Source: DAOUAT01 sp964551735
GTDB lineage: Bacteria > Chloroflexota > Anaerolineae > CG2-30-64-16
NCBI GenBank assembly: GCA_964551735.1
Contig: CAZKEF010000058.1
Coordinates: 1-30,910, forward strand
Reading direction: 5' to 3'
DNA: 30,910 nt
Of the stretch, positions 24,385 to 30,910 are shown piece after piece. The notes beneath the pieces are model-generated. The model did not search any database. It worked only from the letters and a program-made list of their open reading frames with translations, and was not told the origin of the DNA. Position numbers and translations under genes: made by a program. The number at the start of each line of letters is the position of its first letter. Position 1 is the stretch's first letter.

Positions 24385-25572
24385 ATGCCAAAGACAGATC
24401 GCCTACAGACTCGCGGTTTCACCAGTCAATGGGTGCTCAAGGCTATCTACGATCGTGGGCCGATCAGTCGTGCCGACATCGCTCGCGCGATCCATCTTAC
24501 TCCGCCTACCGTCTCAGAAATCGTCAGCGGTCTCCTCGCCTCAGGCCTGGTTGAAGAAATCGGCCCCGGGAACTCGACCGGGGGTAAGCGTCCCATGCTG
24601 CTCAAAGTGGTGGCCGATGCGCGCCAACTGATCGTCTTCAATCTGGCCGTGGGCGACTATAACGGCGCGCTCGTCAATCTGCGCGGCGCCATCCAACACC
24701 GGATCAATCTACCACTGCAAGAACGCGGCGGTGAAGCTGCGCTGTACTTGGTCTACGAACTGGTGGATGCGTTGGTCGCCGCGGCGACCAGGCCGCTGTT
24801 GGGCATCGGCATCGGCGCGCCGGGATTAGTGGACACCGAGAACGGTGTGGTGTGCCGCGCTGTCAACGTGGATTGGCAGGACATCCCCCTGCGCGATCTC
24901 CTGACCCAACGCTACGGGCTGCCGGTCTATGTGGCTAACGATTGCCAGTTGGCCGCGTTGGCGGAGTACATGTTCGGCGCCGAGAATTCGGGCAGGCCGC
25001 TGGTAGTGATCAGCGTGGGGCGTGGGGTGGGCGCTGGGATCATCGTCAATGGCCAGCCGCTCCACGGTCATCCTTACGGCGCCGGTGAAATCGGCCATGT
25101 GGTGGTGGAACCGGGCGGGGCACGCTGCCAGTGCGGGAATAGCGGCTGCCTGGAAACCGTGGTGAGCAGTCGTGCGATTGAGCGGCGCGTCCGCTCATTG
25201 GTTCAGGCATCGAGCCGGCCGCTCCTTCGTGAAGTGGCTGCAGCATCCCAGGAAATCACCCTGGAGTCCGTCCTGGGCCTTTATGAGGCAGGGGAACCCG
25301 AGGTGGGGCAGTTGGTTCGAGATATCGGCCGGCGCCTCGGCGTCGCGGCCGCCAGCCTGGTCGGCGTCTTGGGGCCCTGTCGCATCAAGCTTGGCGGGAG
25401 TGTCACGTGCTTCGGCGATGTGCTGCTCGATATGCTGCGCCAAGAGTTGAGCCAACGCACTATCTCAACGCTTGCCGCAGAGACGGAAGTCGGCTTTGTG
25501 AGTGTCGGGGATGATATCGTGCTCCGAGGCGCCTCGGCCCTGGTGATAAGCCAGGAAGCAGGGCTTCTTTGA
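24385..25572 (+). CDS. ROK-family transcriptional repressor (NagC/XylR type)
   Basis: 395 residues from the ATG at 24385. An in-frame ATG at 24349 would leave only about a 13-base leader and add 12 residues not typical of the family; GGAG precedes 24385 by 10 bases. The N-terminal winged helix (about 10-70) is GPISRADIARAIHLTPPTVS followed by EIVSGLLASGLVEE. The ROK sugar-binding domain follows, with ANDCQLAAL and the zinc motif GHVVVEPGGARCQCGNSGCL: His238, Cys248, Cys250, Cys255. Such proteins repress sugar operons and release on binding a sugar or sugar phosphate. The next genes encode an NgcE-like importer and a GlcNAc-kinase-like ATPase, so an amino sugar or beta-glucoside inducer is inferred. 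Confidence 0.9.
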   Translation: MPKTDRLQTRGFTSQWVLKAIYDRGPISRADIARAIHLTPPTVSEIVSGLLASGLVEEIGPGNSTGGKRPMLLKVVADARQLIVFNLAVGDYNGALVNLRGAIQHRINLPLQERGGEAALYLVYELVDALVAAATRPLLGIGIGAPGLVDTENGVVCRAVNVDWQDIPLRDLLTQRYGLPVYVANDCQLAALAEYMFGAENSGRPLVVISVGRGVGAGIIVNGQPLHGHPYGAGEIGHVVVEPGGARCQCGNSGCLETVVSSRAIERRVRSLVQASSRPLLREVAAASQEITLESVLGLYEAGEPEVGQLVRDIGRRLGVAAASLVGVLGPCRIKLGGSVTCFGDVLLDMLRQELSQRTISTLAAETEVGFVSVGDDIVLRGASALVISQEAGLL

Positions 25573-25668
25573 CGGAGCAGCTGGAGGGAGCCGCGTCACA
25601 AGTGGTCTCGCAAACCCGGGGAAACGTTGTGCATAACCCTAAGTCTAGCCAAGAAGGAGCATCTCCCA

Positions 25669-27084
25669 ATGAAGTCCATCAATCGACGTGAATTCCTGAA
25701 GGCAGCGGCCCTGATGGGCGGCACGGCCGCCCTGGCCGCATGCCAGCCCGCTGCGCCGGCTGCAACGGCTGTGCCGGCCGCAACGACTGCGCCGGCTGCG
25801 CCTGCGTCCACCAACAACCCGTTCAATCTCGGCCCGGCCGAGGTGGATGGGCAGTTCTTCTCCGGCGGCTACGGTCACGAATACATCAAGTACGCCGGCC
25901 AGTTGATGGAGCAGAACATCCCCGGCGTCAAGGTCAACGTAACCCCGCTCCAGCGCGTCAACGACATCCTCCGCCCGCGCTTCGTCGGCGGCAACCCGCC
26001 CGATGTGATTGACAACTCCGGCGCCGGGCAGATGGACATGGCGTCGCTGGTGGCCGAAGGCGCGTTAGCGGACCTGAAGCCGTTGTTGGATGCACCCGCG
26101 TTCGACACTCCCGGCAAGACGGTGCGGGAAACCTTGATCCCCGGCACCCAGGACACCCTGGTGTTCGACGGCGTGCAGCGCGGCATCAACTTCGTCTTCT
26201 CCGGCTACGGCATCTGTTACTCCAACAAGCTGTTCAAGGACAACGGTTGGAACTACCCCGCGACCTGGGAAGACATGATTGACTTCAGCCTCCAGCTCAA
26301 GAAGGACGGCAAGATCGCGCCTTGGACGCACCAGGCGAAGTACCCCTACTACATCCAATACATGGTGCTGTGGTCGCTGATCTACTCGGCCGGCGGCAAC
26401 GACTTGGTGGTCAAGATTGACAACCTGGAGCCGAACATCTGGAAGGATCCCGCGGTGCTGCGCGCGGCCGAAGGTTACTACCAGTTGTACGATAAGGGCT
26501 TGTTCCTAGAAGGCACACCCGGCCTGGATCACACCGCCTCGCAGACCGAGTTCTACAAGGGCAACGCGGCCTTCATTCCGTGCGGCGGCTGGCTGGAGAA
26601 CGAGATGAAGACGATTCTGCCAGCCGACTTCGACACCGTGATGGCGATCTGCCCGCCCTTCAAGGATGGGGTGGGCAACCCCAAGGCGGCGGAAACCCAG
26701 GGCGGGGAGCCGTTCATCGTGCCGGAAAAAGCCAAGAATAAGATGCACGGCATGGAGTTCCTGCGGGTCTTGATGAGCAAGGCGGAGGCCAAATACTTCG
26801 CCGAGAACGTGTTGAGCATCTCGGCGGTCATCGGCGGGTTGGAAGACGCCAAGGCGTCGAGCTTTATGAAGTCGCAGGTGGCGATGGCGGAAGCCGCCCA
26901 GGGCGACGCGATCATCCAGAACATTCAGGGCTGGTATGACGCGATGTGGAAGGGGCTCGAGTCGTTGTCCACCGAGCTTCTAAACGGCCGGATCAAGCCG
27001 GATGCATTTTGCGATGAGGCCCAGAAGTTGGCCGATGCGACGGCGAAAGATCCGGACATCAAGAAGTACAAGCGGGTGAAATAA
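25669..27084 (+). CDS. Sugar ABC transporter substrate-binding lipoprotein, NgcE-like
   Basis: 471 residues from the ATG at 25669; AAGGAG lies 9 bases upstream, and the frame open from 25627 is not needed. The signal has both a twin-arginine motif (NRREFLK, Arg6-Arg7) and a lipobox LAAC (Cys25), followed by an Ala/Pro/Thr linker to about 48, so Tat export and lipid anchoring are likely. The mature protein is a type 1 solute-binding fold of the extracellular solute-binding family; NPPDVIDNSGAGQMDMASLV, PLLDAPAFDTPGKTVRETL, IAPWTHQAKYPYYIQYM and FIPCGGWLENEMK recall NgcE, the GlcNAc/diacetylchitobiose binder of streptomycetes. Ligand assignment is inference. A stem-loop after the stop probably lowers permease expression relative to this protein. 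Confidence 0.87.
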   Translation: MKSINRREFLKAAALMGGTAALAACQPAAPAATAVPAATTAPAAPASTNNPFNLGPAEVDGQFFSGGYGHEYIKYAGQLMEQNIPGVKVNVTPLQRVNDILRPRFVGGNPPDVIDNSGAGQMDMASLVAEGALADLKPLLDAPAFDTPGKTVRETLIPGTQDTLVFDGVQRGINFVFSGYGICYSNKLFKDNGWNYPATWEDMIDFSLQLKKDGKIAPWTHQAKYPYYIQYMVLWSLIYSAGGNDLVVKIDNLEPNIWKDPAVLRAAEGYYQLYDKGLFLEGTPGLDHTASQTEFYKGNAAFIPCGGWLENEMKTILPADFDTVMAICPPFKDGVGNPKAAETQGGEPFIVPEKAKNKMHGMEFLRVLMSKAEAKYFAENVLSISAVIGGLEDAKASSFMKSQVAMAEAAQGDAIIQNIQGWYDAMWKGLESLSTELLNGRIKPDAFCDEAQKLADATAKDPDIKKYKRVK

Positions 27085-27089
27085 CCTTG

Positions 27090-27115
27090 CCCCTGCCCCC
27101 ATCCCCGGGCAGGGG
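27090..27115 (+). terminator. Stem-loop after the binding-protein gene, likely attenuator
   Basis: CCCCTGCCC (27090-27098), 8-base loop, GGGCAGGGG (27107-27115), beginning 5 bases after the stop. Strong GC stem without a T-run. In binding-protein operons such a structure commonly stabilises the upstream mRNA and limits read-through to permeases. Confidence 0.55.
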
Positions 27116-27139
27116 GCGGTGGGGCGGCCGATGGAGATC

Positions 27140-27164
27140 TAGGGCGGGTTGTCAACCCGCCCTA
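27140..27164. repeat. REP-like hairpin repeat
   Basis: TAGGGCGGGTT, GTC, AACCCGCCCTA: perfect 11-bp arms with a 3-base loop, flanked by C on both sides. Short hairpins of this GTAGGGCGGGTT type are, from memory, abundant between genes in Chloroflexota. It follows the attenuator within the same 159-base gap. A degenerate GGTC-rich tract lies at 27186-27212. Confidence 0.75.
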
Positions 27165-27243
27165 CAAGCCCATTTCCAGGCCAAGATGCGGTCAATCGTC
27201 ATCGGTCGCCGGTCAGCACTTCCAGGTCGAGGAGAGTCAAGCC

Positions 27244-28131
27244 ATGAAATACGGACAGCGGCGCTTCATTATAGGCTTCTTAGCCATTCCCTTGTTGCTC
27301 TACACGGTTTTTGTCGTTCTGCCCTATTCCAGCGCCATCCTCATCGCCTTCACGCGGTGGCGCGGGGTTTCGATGAATATCACCTGGAATGGCCTCAACA
27401 ATTTCGTCAAGTTAGTGGGGGACGCGCTTTTCTTCAACGCGCTGAAGAACAATGCCACCGTGCTGATCACATTGCCGATCATCACGATCGCTCTGGCACT
27501 GCTGTTTGCGGCGCTCTTCACGCGCGGGCTGCGAGGCCAGCGTTTCTTCCGTACGACCTTCTTCTTCCCCCAGGTGCTCTCGATGGCTGTGGTCGGCGTG
27601 TTGTTCAATTTCGTTTACCATCCGACGCTTGGTATCCTGAGCAACACGTTTAAGGCGTTGGGGATCAATCAGCTTGCCACCTTCCCCTGGTTGGGTGACG
27701 CCGCCACGGTTTTGCCCGCGATCATTTTCGTGGCCATCTGGCAGGCGACCGGGTTTTATATGGTGTTGTTTATCGCAGGCATGGGCAGCATCCCGACCGA
27801 GTTCTATGAGGCGGCAAAGATTGACGGCGCGGGAGAGTGGACCATCTTTTGGAAGATCACCTTGCCGTTACTGCGTGAATCGTTGCGCACCGCGGCGGTC
27901 TTCCTGATGATCCTGGCCATGGACATGTTCGTCTATGTCTCCTTCTTGACCAACGAGACGGGCGGCCCTAGCCGCGCGGCCCAGGTGTTGTCGTCGTATC
28001 TCTACACGACCGCATTTCGCCAGGGCAATTTCGGCTATGCCACCACGCTGGCCCTGGTGTTGATGGTGGTGGTGTTAATCCTGTCCGTCATCGGTATGCG
28101 GGCCGGCAGCCAGGAAACCATTGAGTACTAG
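27244..28131 (+). CDS. Sugar ABC transporter permease, MalF/UgpA type
   Basis: 295 residues, six TM helices starting with FIIGFLAIPLLLYTVFVVLP. The cytoplasmic EAA loop that contacts the ATPase is YEAAKIDGAGEWTIFWKITL (Glu189, Gly195). GAGGAG lies upstream of the ATG. It pairs with the next gene to make the membrane channel for the sugar delivered by the preceding binding lipoprotein. No ATPase gene is in the operon; as with other CUT1 sugar importers a shared MsiK/UgpC-type ATPase encoded elsewhere is expected. Confidence 0.93.
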   Translation: MKYGQRRFIIGFLAIPLLLYTVFVVLPYSSAILIAFTRWRGVSMNITWNGLNNFVKLVGDALFFNALKNNATVLITLPIITIALALLFAALFTRGLRGQRFFRTTFFFPQVLSMAVVGVLFNFVYHPTLGILSNTFKALGINQLATFPWLGDAATVLPAIIFVAIWQATGFYMVLFIAGMGSIPTEFYEAAKIDGAGEWTIFWKITLPLLRESLRTAAVFLMILAMDMFVYVSFLTNETGGPSRAAQVLSSYLYTTAFRQGNFGYATTLALVLMVVVLILSVIGMRAGSQETIEY

Positions 28132-28159
28132 TCCACGGATGAGACAGGAGGATGTTCCC

Positions 28160-29065
28160 ATGAGTGCTTTGCAGAAGACTGCTTCAACGCCCGCTCGGTC
28201 TGAAACCACACGCAAGATCGGTGCGTTCCTGGCTCGTATCCCAATCTATCTTTTCTTGATCATCTGGGCCGTGATCGTGATCTACCCGATGGCCTGGACG
28301 GTGGTCAGCTCGCTGCGTACCGATCAGCAGCTCATGTTCACCCCGTGGGCACTGCCAAGCGAGCTGCACTTCGAGAACTATTTGCGAGCCTGGAAGGATG
28401 CTCAGATCGGCCAGTTTTTTGCCAATACGTTGATCGTGGTCATCCCGTCGCTTTTCTTCACGCTGCTGCTCTCGGCGATGGTGGCGTATGTGCTGGCCCG
28501 CTACGACTTCCGCGGCCGGGAATTCGTCCGCTATCTGTTCATGGGCGGCATGATGTTCCCCATCATCCTGGCGTTGGTGCCGCTCTACTTCGTTATGGAG
28601 TTCCTGCACCTGCGCAACACTTTCCCGGGCCTGATCATCGTTTACGTAGCTTTCTCTTTCCCGTTCACCGTCTTTTTCCTGACCGGCTTTTTCAAGACTT
28701 TGCCGCGTGAGCTGATGGAAGCCTCGATCATTGATGGCGCCAGCCACACTCAGACTTTCTTCCGGGTGATGCTTCCGCTGGCGCAGCCGGGCCTGGTGAC
28801 GGCGGCGATCTTCAACTTCCTGGGCCAGTGGAACCAGTTCATCCTCCCCTCCGCGTTGATGGACAGCTCCGGCCTGATGGAAGGGCAGACGCGCTACGTA
28901 CTGTCGCAGGGGCTTTACTACCTGCAGATCAAGCAGCAGTACCAGAACGACTGGAGCGGCATGTTCGCGGCCGTGGCGATCGTCATGATCCCGACGCTGG
29001 TCGTCTACGTCATTTTCCAGAACCGGGTCGAGCAAGGTCTCACCGTCGGCGCGTTGAAGGGATGA
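28160..29065 (+). CDS. Sugar ABC transporter permease, MalG/UgpE type
   Basis: 301 residues from the ATG at 28160, with ACAGGAGG (28144-28151) 8 bases before it; the TTG at 28121 lies inside the previous gene. Six TM helices, the first at about 28-50 (IYLFLIIWAVIVIYPMAWTV). EAA loop LMEASIIDGASHTQTFFRVM with Glu187. It forms the heterodimeric permease with the preceding gene; spacing is 28 bases. The N-terminal 25 residues are hydrophilic, as usual for this subunit. Confidence 0.93.
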   Translation: MSALQKTASTPARSETTRKIGAFLARIPIYLFLIIWAVIVIYPMAWTVVSSLRTDQQLMFTPWALPSELHFENYLRAWKDAQIGQFFANTLIVVIPSLFFTLLLSAMVAYVLARYDFRGREFVRYLFMGGMMFPIILALVPLYFVMEFLHLRNTFPGLIIVYVAFSFPFTVFFLTGFFKTLPRELMEASIIDGASHTQTFFRVMLPLAQPGLVTAAIFNFLGQWNQFILPSALMDSSGLMEGQTRYVLSQGLYYLQIKQQYQNDWSGMFAAVAIVMIPTLVVYVIFQNRVEQGLTVGALKG

Positions 29066-29070
29066 TGGAC

Positions 29071-29156
29071 GACGGCCGACCGACGACAGCCGACCGACGA
29101 CAGGTACCCGTAAGTAGAGATGACTTTGCGGTCAGCGGTCACCGGTCATAGGTCAG
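29071..29156. repeat. GAC/GGTC-rich degenerate repeat tract
   Basis: The gap between permease and kinase genes carries repeated GACGACGGCCGACCGACGAC-like units on the left and CGGTCAGCGGTCACCGGTCA on the right. Similar pieces occur at 5546-5560, 20115-20153 and 27186-27212, always between genes. Units are 7-10 bases and imperfect; this is not a CRISPR array. Confidence 0.55.
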
Positions 29157-29172
29157 AGTTTCGTAACTATAC

Positions 29173-30117
29173 ATGTCCGACGATCTGTTGTTAGCCCTGG
29201 AAGGTGGCGGAACGCGCAGCCAGGCCGCGCTGCTGGATGCTGCGGGCCGCATCCTGCACGTCTGCGACGCGGCCGACGTCAACCCTAACTTCATCACGCC
29301 CCAGGAGTCCCGTCAGGCCGTGCGCGCAGCCGTGAGCCAGGTCGTGGCGGCCGCCGGCATCACCGCCGAGCAGGTCAGCGATGTGGCCCTGGCGCTGGTC
29401 GGCGTGCGCGCGGGCGACGATGCCAGCCTGCTGAAAGACCTCCTCCCACACGCCCGCTATCATTCCTTTGGCGAAGGCGAAGTGGTTTTCGCCCGCGCAG
29501 GTTGCTACCGGCCGCACGGCGTCGCGGTAGTGGCCGGCACGGGCGCGACCGCCTGGGCCGTGCGCTCGGACGACCGCCGGCAGACGGTCTTCGGCGGTTG
29601 GGGCACGCTGCTGGGCGATGAGGGGAGCGGCTACGCGCTGGGGCTGGCGGGCTTGCGCGCGGCTGTGCGTGCGTACGAGGGTCGCGCCGAGGCGCCAACG
29701 TCGCTCTATCCGGCCGTCCGGCAGCATCTCGGCCTGGCCGAGGCGACCTTCCGGGAAGAGCTGGTGGCGCTGGCCTATCACAAGCCGCTGACTCGCCCCG
29801 AGATCGCCGCGCTGGCGTCCCTGGTGGGCTGGCTGGCGGCCGCGGGGGATGCGCTGGCCGTCCAGCTCGTGGCTCAAGTCGCGGCCGACCTGGCCGCGCT
29901 CGCGTTGCACGCCGCGCGCAGCCTCTTCGCCGCGGCGGAGCGGTTCGACGTGGTCGTCGCCGGCGGGCTGACCGCCGCGGGTGACCCGATCCTGGGGCCG
30001 ATCCGGCAGCGGCTGGCCCAGGAATTTCCGTGCGCGACATTGGCTGTGGGGACCGAGGCCCCCGCTGTGGCGCTGGGCCGGCTGGCGCTGGCGAGGGTAG
30101 TTCCCGTGTCATTCTGA
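29173..30117 (+). CDS. BadF/BadG-type ATPase, N-acetylglucosamine-kinase-like
   Basis: 314 residues of the ASKHA fold. LLLALEGGGTRSQAALLDAA is the N-terminal phosphate-binding element (GGGT), VAVVAGTGATAWAV the second phosphate loop, GGWGTLLGDEGSGYALG the conserved family block (as in human GlcNAc kinase and bacterial homologues), and VVVAGGLTAAGDPILGPI the adenosine region. It likely phosphorylates an amino sugar or related sugar brought in by the NgcE-like importer. No Shine-Dalgarno is evident before the ATG and the gap contains repeats, so it may be read at a lower level. The last codons VPVSF and stop lie inside a MITE-like terminal repeat, so the C-terminus may have been altered by the insertion. 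Confidence 0.85.
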   Translation: MSDDLLLALEGGGTRSQAALLDAAGRILHVCDAADVNPNFITPQESRQAVRAAVSQVVAAAGITAEQVSDVALALVGVRAGDDASLLKDLLPHARYHSFGEGEVVFARAGCYRPHGVAVVAGTGATAWAVRSDDRRQTVFGGWGTLLGDEGSGYALGLAGLRAAVRAYEGRAEAPTSLYPAVRQHLGLAEATFREELVALAYHKPLTRPEIAALASLVGWLAAAGDALAVQLVAQVAADLAALALHAARSLFAAAERFDVVVAGGLTAAGDPILGPIRQRLAQEFPCATLAVGTEAPAVALGRLALARVVPVSF

Positions 30118-30266
30118 GCGGGTTGACCCCTGACCTATCGTAACGGTGAGCAACCAGCGAAGAATCCTTCGTTGCACTCAGGTCAAGTTCTCCATGCTAC
30201 GACGAGACCCTTCGCTAGATTCTTGCTGAAACGTACTTCACGGAATTGACCCGCTCAGGGTGACAC
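30106..30266. mobile_element. MITE-like element with 18-bp terminal inverted repeats
   Basis: Left end GTGTCATTCTGAGCGGGT (30106-30123) and right end ACCCGCTCAGGGTGACAC (30249-30266) match as inverted repeats at 16 of 18 positions. Inside, AGCGAAGAATC and its imperfect reverse complement AGATTCTTGCT form a second dyad. Sequences of the type TGTCATTCTGAGCG...AGCGAAGAATC are, from memory, widespread small non-autonomous repeats in bacterial genomes. No transposase is encoded (161 bp). The element supplies the stop codon of the upstream kinase gene. Confidence 0.7.
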
Positions 30267-30285
30267 TGTTAAAGAGGTTCAATTC

Positions 30286-30910
30286 ATGAACCAACGCGAA
30301 AACCTGTTGGCCGCGGTGCGCTTCGAGCGGCCCGAGGTGATCCCGATGACCTTTCACATCAACCCGGCCTGCTGGCAGCATTATCCCCAGGACGCGCTGC
30401 AGGAGCTGATGGCTGCGCATCCGCTGCTGTTCCCGGACTTTGTCCCGCGGGCCGGGAAGGTCGTCCCGCAGTTTTCGCCCGTGCAGCGGGCCGATCAGCC
30501 CTACACCGACCCCTGGGGTTGCACCTGGCACACCTCGGAGGATGGCATCACCGGCACGGTCACCGAGCATCCGTTGGCTGACTGGGCTGCGTTCGAGAGG
30601 TACGCCGCGCCCGATCCCGATCGCACCGATGGCCTGGGGCCGGTGGATTGGTCGCAGGTGGCCGGGGCGATCCGGGACGAGCGGGCCCAGGGCAAGCTGC
30701 TGCAAACCGGCCTGCGCCACGGCCACACCTTCCTGCAGTTGTGCGACATCCGCGGCTACCAGGCGTTGATGTTTGACATGGCCGACGACGAGCCTCGCTT
30801 GGGCCGGCTGATCGCGATGCTGGAGGCGTTCAACCTGGCCCTGGTGGCGCGTTACCTGGCCGCGGGCGCGGAGTGGATGTCGTACCCCGAAGACCTGGGG
30901 ATGCAGGTCG
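30286..30910 (+). CDS. Uroporphyrinogen-decarboxylase-like protein, partial
   Basis: 208 residues before the right edge. AAAGAGG lies 8 bases upstream of the ATG. The start MNQRENLLAAVRFERPEVIP is the standard opening of the URO-D/methyltransferase (MtaA/CmuA) superfamily, which is a TIM barrel. Family features follow: an early acidic WGCTW segment and a helix-rich FLQLCDIRGYQALMFDMADD. True HemE enzymes differ in this region. Members of this group in sugar clusters are mostly uncharacterised and are thought to act as corrinoid methyltransferases or other enzymes. Function not assigned. Confidence 0.75.
   Translation, partial: MNQRENLLAAVRFERPEVIPMTFHINPACWQHYPQDALQELMAAHPLLFPDFVPRAGKVVPQFSPVQRADQPYTDPWGCTWHTSEDGITGTVTEHPLADWAAFERYAAPDPDRTDGLGPVDWSQVAGAIRDERAQGKLLQTGLRHGHTFLQLCDIRGYQALMFDMADDEPRLGRLIAMLEAFNLALVARYLAAGAEWMSYPEDLGMQV

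Noticed and set aside
29071..29156. Possible CRISPR-like repeat array
   Set aside because: Units are 7-10 bases, imperfect and without regular spacers; no cas genes nearby.

Overview
The window is high-GC DNA with dense, same-strand operons for carbohydrate uptake and breakdown. I infer a member of the Chloroflexota (Anaerolineae/Caldilineae-like). The reasons are the recurrent extended -10 promoters (TGnTATAAT), short intergenic hairpin repeats, a lipoprotein with alanine/proline/threonine-rich spacer, and the mix of ROK, FGGY, GH130 and GPH families. No rRNA, tRNA, CRISPR array or transposase gene is visible, and the taxonomy is an inference.

Layout. 1-251 (minus) is the start of a FecB/BtuF-like binding lipoprotein. 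719-5539 is a MarR regulator with an asymmetric heterodimeric ABC exporter. 5695-10061 holds a fucose/arabinose isomerase-family protein, ribulokinase AraB, a decapitated GH4 glycosidase remnant and IolB. 10062-11900 holds a 34-bp perfect palindrome, a truncated sugar-receptor fragment and a 7-TM membrane-bound AraC regulator. 11940-19868 is a five-gene operon: GPH symporter, sulfatase without signal peptide, alkyl-DHAP-synthase-like flavoprotein, FGGY kinase and GlpD/GlpA-like dehydrogenase. A perfect inverted repeat lies over its predicted start site. 20265-23652 encodes a GH130 phosphorylase, a mannosylglucose phosphorylase and a cellobiose 2-epimerase, the known phosphorolytic route for beta-1,4-mannooligosaccharides. 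23653-24300 is a decayed stretch with a small minus-strand gene and a frameshifted lipoprotein. 24301-30117 is a ROK repressor, an NgcE-like binding protein, two permeases and a BadF/GlcNAc-kinase-like ATPase. A MITE-like element covers the end of that gene, followed by a truncated URO-D-like gene at the right edge.

How they fit together. The window reads as a set of separate sugar islands, each with its own regulator, joined by repeats and gene debris (GH4 tail, iolB fragment, receptor fragment, broken lipoprotein), which suggests repeated local rearrangement. The mannan part can be assigned a pathway with good confidence. The sulfatase/AGPS-like/FGGY/GlpD part cannot be matched to a pathway I know and is the best candidate for an undescribed one: import of a sulfated compound, cytoplasmic desulfation, then kinase and flavin-oxidation steps ending in a triose-phosphate-like product. 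The substrate is unknown.
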